The translations under genes and the position numbers were made by a program. Under the pieces are notes generated by a model that worked only from the letters and a program-made list of their open reading frames with translations, made no database searches and had not been told where the DNA came from. 64,000 bases of DNA from Alphaproteobacteria bacterium UBA3773 (GTDB lineage: Bacteria; Pseudomonadota; Alphaproteobacteria; RF32; CAG-239): assembly GCA_002372275.1 (NCBI GenBank), contig DFFP01000003.1, positions 62,001-126,000 of the forward strand, written 5' to 3'. Positions within the stretch are counted from its first letter, which is position 1. Each line of letters starts with the position of its first letter. Of the stretch, positions 61,406 through 64,000 are shown piece after piece.

Positions 61406-61960
61406 ATGAAGTTTAAGGTGCCATATATTAAAGCATATATTTCCCAAAATTTTCTTTGGGTTATATGTGCTTTCGTGGCCGTTATCTTGTGTTTGACACT
61501 CTTTTTTGCTTTAAGCATTAAAGCAGATTTTAACATAACATCCGAGTTATTTAACTTAACTCAAAATATCCATCATTATTATCAAAAATCACCGGATTAT
61601 CGCGGTTTGAACACCTCATATGCTATTGAAAATAAGATCATTCCTGCCCCCATGATAAGGCAAAACAAAATATACAGCCTGTCTAAAAGTGAAGTCTTGA
61701 TCGGAAAAGATTTGAGCGGCGAAACATTATTGCCGATGGATCGATTCTTCAGCATCACATACTTACGGATCAACAAAAAAGAGTGCCTTAAGATATTCGA
61801 AACAGATTTTCATGAAGACTCAAGCCTTATCGGCATCACAATTCAAAACGATAAAGCCTATGAATTTTCATACGGCGGTGTTCTTGCGCTTCCTTTATCA
61901 AAACATAAAGCCGAAGATTATTGCCGCTCACAAAATACGATTATGTTTACATTTGAATAA
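61406..61960 (+). CDS. PilS-like pilin-like protein without prepilin site
   Basis: A 184-residue protein with an N-terminal hydrophobic helix (about 16-38: LWVICAFVAVILCLTLFFAL) and a periplasmic domain. The domain has the PilS layout: a helix (SELFNLTQNIHHYYQKSP), a short turn with Tyr, then IIPAPMIRQNKI and a C-terminal Cys pair (KKECLKIF and AEDYCRSQN) that could form the disulphide of type IVb pilins. The Gly-x4-Glu prepilin cleavage motif expected before and inside the helix is not present. It overlaps nothing and starts 2 bp after pilR. It may be a pilin-like subunit that stays anchored. Confidence 0.7.
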   Translation: MKFKVPYIKAYISQNFLWVICAFVAVILCLTLFFALSIKADFNITSELFNLTQNIHHYYQKSPDYRGLNTSYAIENKIIPAPMIRQNKIYSLSKSEVLIGKDLSGETLLPMDRFFSITYLRINKKECLKIFETDFHEDSSLIGITIQNDKAYEFSYGGVLALPLSKHKAEDYCRSQNTIMFTFE

Positions 61961-62001
61961 TCCGTGTACTTTTTTTTAATAATAATATTATATTTTTCCT
62001 C

Positions 62002-62031
62002 TTGATTTATAAGATTTATATCATATATAAT
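62002..62031 (+). promoter_or_regulatory. Promoter for the 61-aa gene
   Basis: TTGATT (62002-62007), an 18-bp spacer and TATAAT (62026-62031) lie 17 bp before the start codon, with AAAAAGGAGG between. This marks a new transcription unit after the pilus operon. Confidence 0.5.
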
Positions 62032-62047
62032 AAAAAGGAGGAAAAAA

Positions 62048-62233
62048 ATGAATCAAGATTTAGAAAATTTATATCACAAAAAAGAATCCTTAAAAGAAAG
62101 GATCAGAATAGCCGAAATCGGAAACGACAGCTACGACTTATCATATCTGCGCCAAACTTATGAGACCGCGCTTTTTGAGCTTAATCAAAAAATCAAAAGA
62201 CTTGAGCAAAATTCCCCTGAGCAAAAATTTTAA
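62048..62233 (+). CDS. Small coiled-coil protein, 61 aa
   Basis: A 61-residue, very charged helical protein (LYHKKESLKERIRIAEI, then ALFELNQKIKRLEQ) with heptad spacing over most of its length. A consensus AAGGAGG lies 8 bases before the ATG and a promoter is present, so expression is likely. It has the look of small DUF465-like helical-hairpin proteins, but I cannot confirm a family. It is followed 57 bp later by the pyrophosphohydrolase gene. Confidence 0.68.
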   Translation: MNQDLENLYHKKESLKERIRIAEIGNDSYDLSYLRQTYETALFELNQKIKRLEQNSPEQKF

Positions 62234-62290
62234 CCTTGCACACAGTCCTTAAAAAGACTATAAAAAGTATCATCGCAGAGGTTAAAAAAA

Positions 62291-62689
62291 ATGAATCAAT
62301 ATGAGTCACTTGTCAAAGAATTTCACAAAGCCATGGAAATGGACATCAACGCTCCTTACTCAAAAGACTTGCTTTTACTGCGTCAAAAGCTGATTAACGA
62401 AGAAGTCACCGAGTTTAATGCAGAAGTTGACACACTTATTCAAGAACTATCAGACACCGGCCGAATTTTACCTGAAACGAAACTTAAAATGTTCAAAGAA
62501 CTTGCGGATATCCAATATGTTTTAAGCGGTATGGCCGTCACGTTCGGTATTCCGCTCGAAGAGATCTTTTATCGTGTTCATCAAAGCAACATGTCAAAGC
62601 TCGTAGACGGTAAGCCGCTCAAAAGAGAAGATGGCAAAGTCCTTAAAGGTCCGAACTATAAAAAACCGGATCTTTCCGATTTAGCTTAA
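62291..62689 (+). CDS. MazG/PRA-PH-like nucleotide pyrophosphohydrolase
   Basis: A 132-residue all-helical protein of the MazG/phosphoribosyl-ATP pyrophosphohydrolase (PF01503) superfamily. The metal-binding helices carry EEVTEFNAE (residues 37-45) and ELADIQYVL (75-83), matching the E-E-x-x-E and E-x-x-D pattern. The C-terminal segment SNMSKLVDGKPLKREDGKVL is typical of the stand-alone NTP pyrophosphohydrolase form, which removes non-canonical dNTPs or acts on related nucleotides. It ends in a strong terminator. Confidence 0.82.
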   Translation: MNQYESLVKEFHKAMEMDINAPYSKDLLLLRQKLINEEVTEFNAEVDTLIQELSDTGRILPETKLKMFKELADIQYVLSGMAVTFGIPLEEIFYRVHQSNMSKLVDGKPLKREDGKVLKGPNYKKPDLSDLA

Positions 62690-62693
62690 AAAA

Positions 62694-62729
62694 AAGGCTT
62701 GGAACATTCTCATTCCAAGCCTTTTTTTT
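62694..62729 (+). terminator. Strong Rho-independent terminator
   Basis: AAGGCTTGGAA (62694-62704) and TTCCAAGCCTT (62713-62723) form an 11-bp perfect stem, followed by a T run. Confidence 0.93.
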
Positions 62730-62738
62730 ATCCTTTTT

Positions 62739-62864
62739 CTATACGATATACATTGCAAGACCACCCACAATAATAAGTACATACCCGACCAAATATACAT
62801 ATAAGAGTATATCTGTCGCAAACTTAGCACCGAAAACCCATGTCTTCTTTTCCGGCTCATACAA
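62739..62864 (-). CDS. Possible small membrane peptide, 41 aa
   Basis: From a TTG at 62862-62864 a 41-codon frame encodes a polar start (YEPEKKTWVFG), then one long hydrophobic segment (ILLYVYLVGYVLIIVGG) and ends in TAG. AGGA precedes the TTG at very short spacing. It fills the gap between the MazG terminator and rsfS. Its composition is that of a one-span membrane peptide, but the start is weak, so it is only a candidate. Confidence 0.4.
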   Translation of the reverse strand: MYEPEKKTWVFGAKFATDILLYVYLVGYVLIIVGGLAMYIV

Positions 62865-62934
62865 ACATCCTGCGAACAGTAAATTTGACAATATTTGTCA
62901 AGTATTATGAATTTATTTCAAAATTTCCTTTTGC

Positions 62935-63276
62935 CTATTTTCTTTTTTCGGCAACAGCCTGCCACATTTTTTCCAAATTGTAAAAGTCACGCACTTCCGG
63001 CACAAAAATATGCACAATCACATCAAACGCATCAATTAAGACCCAGTCTGCTTTTTCCATACCTTCAACAGTAGATTTATATCCGCTTTTTTTCAAGGTT
63101 TCGACAACTTTTTCTGCCATTGATGCCACATGCCTGTTCGATGTTCCTGAGGCCACAACCATTTGATCGGCAAGTGAAGTTTTTCCTTCCAAATTAATGG
63201 TCACAACGTTTTCTGCCTTATTGGCTTCTAATGTATCTTGAACAATTTTCAAAATCTGATCTGTTTCGTTTTTCAA
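62935..63276 (-). CDS. rsfS: Ribosomal silencing factor RsfS
   Basis: A 113-residue RsfS (YbeB/DUF143) protein that binds ribosomal protein uL14 and blocks subunit joining. Conserved parts are INLEGKTSLADQMVVASGTS, then RHVASMAEKV, and W-L-D in DWVLIDAFDVIVHIF near the end. The TTG at 63276 is preferred: AGGAG lies 7 bases upstream. An ATG two codons earlier is too close to that site. Another in-frame ATG at 63297 overlaps the obgE stop (TGATG) and would be translated by coupling. It is downstream of obgE, a common neighbourhood. Confidence 0.87.
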   Translation of the reverse strand: MKNETDQILKIVQDTLEANKAENVVTINLEGKTSLADQMVVASGTSNRHVASMAEKVVETLKKSGYKSTVEGMEKADWVLIDAFDVIVHIFVPEVRDFYNLEKMWQAVAEKRK

Positions 63277-63296
63277 ATGCATTCTCCTGATAAACA

Positions 63297-64000
63297 TCAA
63301 AGACGCGGTTCCCACGGCTTCGATTCTGTTTGTATATTTACCTTCGTATTTTGATGATTTTTATATTTAAAAAGCTCACTTGCAACCTCATCAAGCCCTT
63401 TGTGTGTCACGGCCGACATTAAAAAGACCTTTTTTCCTGTTTCTTTTTCCAAAATTTTTTGTTTTTTAAGACAGTCTTTTTCATCTACGGCATCACACTT
63501 TGAAAGAGCAATAATTTCAGGTTTTTCCATTAAACTTTTTTCATATAATCCGAGTTCTTTTCGAATCGTCTGATAAGCCTGCACAACATCCTCATTTGAA
63601 GCATCGATTAAATGCAAAAATGCTAAGCAACGCTCGACGTGCTTTAAGAATCTGTCCCCCAATCCCGTACCATCATGCGCTCCTTCAATAAGCCCCGGAA
63701 TATCCGCAATCACAATATCCTGACCTTTTTCCTCGAGTACCCCCAAATTCGGATAAAGCGTTGTAAACGGGTAGTCTGCAATTTTCGGCCTGGCACGTGT
63801 CACAACCGACAAAAAGGTTGATTTTCCGGCATTTGGAAAACCGATTAAACCGATATCGGCAATAATCTTGAGTTTGAGCCAAACCCACATCTCTTTGCCT
63901 TTCCAGCCCGGCTCGGCATAACGCGGGGCTTGATTGGTTGATGTTTTAAAGTGGATATTTCCTCTACCGCCGTCGCCACCTTCAGCAATCAAAAACTTTT
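63297..64000 (-). CDS. obgE: GTPase ObgE/CgtA, 5' end outside window
   Basis: The C-terminal 233 residues of the ribosome-assembly GTPase Obg. The end of the glycine-rich Obg fold is seen first (EGGDGGRGN), followed by the G domain: P-loop GFPNAGKST, switch region DYPFTTLYPNLG, DIPGLIEGAHDGTGLGDRFL, G4 SKCD (in place of NKxD) and G5 SAVT. The protein ends soon after the G domain at TGA. Obg acts in large-subunit maturation and stress signalling. It overlaps a possible rsfS start by one base. Frame continuity shows it runs past the right edge. Confidence 0.93.
   Translation of the reverse strand, partial: KFLIAEGGDGGRGNIHFKTSTNQAPRYAEPGWKGKEMWVWLKLKIIADIGLIGFPNAGKSTFLSVVTRARPKIADYPFTTLYPNLGVLEEKGQDIVIADIPGLIEGAHDGTGLGDRFLKHVERCLAFLHLIDASNEDVVQAYQTIRKELGLYEKSLMEKPEIIALSKCDAVDEKDCLKKQKILEKETGKKVFLMSAVTHKGLDEVASELFKYKNHQNTKVNIQTESKPWEPRL

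Noticed and set aside
24438..62000. Conjugative plasmid or ICE
   Set aside because: No relaxase, coupling protein, partition, replication or integrase gene is visible, and rsfS/obgE lie adjacent; an element with those genes outside the window cannot be excluded.
1..64000. Alternative genetic code with TGA as tryptophan
   Set aside because: The inositol monophosphatase and ObgE genes end at TGA at the expected length, TGG is used freely for Trp, and only two genes contain an internal TGA.

Overview
The window is AT-rich chromosomal DNA of a Gram-negative bacterium. It has lipoproteins with lipoboxes, an outer-membrane secretin, a canonical virB-ordered type IV secretion locus and an rsfS/obgE housekeeping pair. 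The closest fit is an uncultured, probably host- or gut-associated alphaproteobacterium; this is inference from gene content, low GC and gene style, not a database result. The standard bacterial code applies, because clear homologues (inositol monophosphatase, ObgE) end at TGA.

Region 1 (1-9.6 kb) holds small metabolic and membrane genes: two HAD hydrolases, a DUF2157/GDYXXLXY membrane pair, a NIF3-like protein, a YgjV-like protein, an orphan serine recombinase, a Nudix hydrolase, an MFS transporter and an inositol monophosphatase. Region 2 (5.8-23 kb, partly overlapping) is accessory. It holds large helical-repeat proteins (168, 522, 720 and 979 aa, the last with two GNAT-like domains), several hypothetical genes, decayed paralogue tails, two genes broken by an in-frame TGA, palindromic repeats and GC-rich hairpin clusters. 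A tRNA-Thr(GGT) with a rearranged partial copy closes this region.

Region 3 (24.4-51.1 kb, minus strand) is one long operon-like type IV secretion locus in classical order: three VirB2-like pilins, VirB3, VirB4, five secreted coiled-coil proteins in the VirB5/VirB6 slot, VirB8, a tiny VirB7-like lipoprotein, a second VirB8, VirB9 fused to a SPOR domain, a 1281-aa membrane-anchored repeat protein, a 1408-aa VirB10 with the same repeats, and VirB11, ending in a strong terminator. The two giants carry on the order of a hundred copies of a roughly 19-residue Gly/Asp/Asn-rich repeat. No relaxase, coupling ATPase or VirB6 is visible.

Region 4 (51.6-62 kb, plus strand) is divergent from the secretion locus. 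It encodes an OmpA-like protein followed by an R64-type type IVb pilus set: TcpQ-like lipoprotein, PilN secretin, PilO, PilP, PilQ ATPase, PilR and a PilS-like protein that lacks a recognisable prepilin cleavage site. The two machines share one 0.5-kb intergenic region. Region 5 (62-64 kb) is a short coiled-coil gene, a MazG-like pyrophosphohydrolase, a possible small membrane peptide, rsfS and the 3' part of obgE.

Working model (inference): a VirB-type secretion machine with an unusually long repeat-built periplasmic core and a companion type IVb pilus act together. The helical-repeat proteins upstream are candidate substrates, but nothing in the sequence proves secretion.
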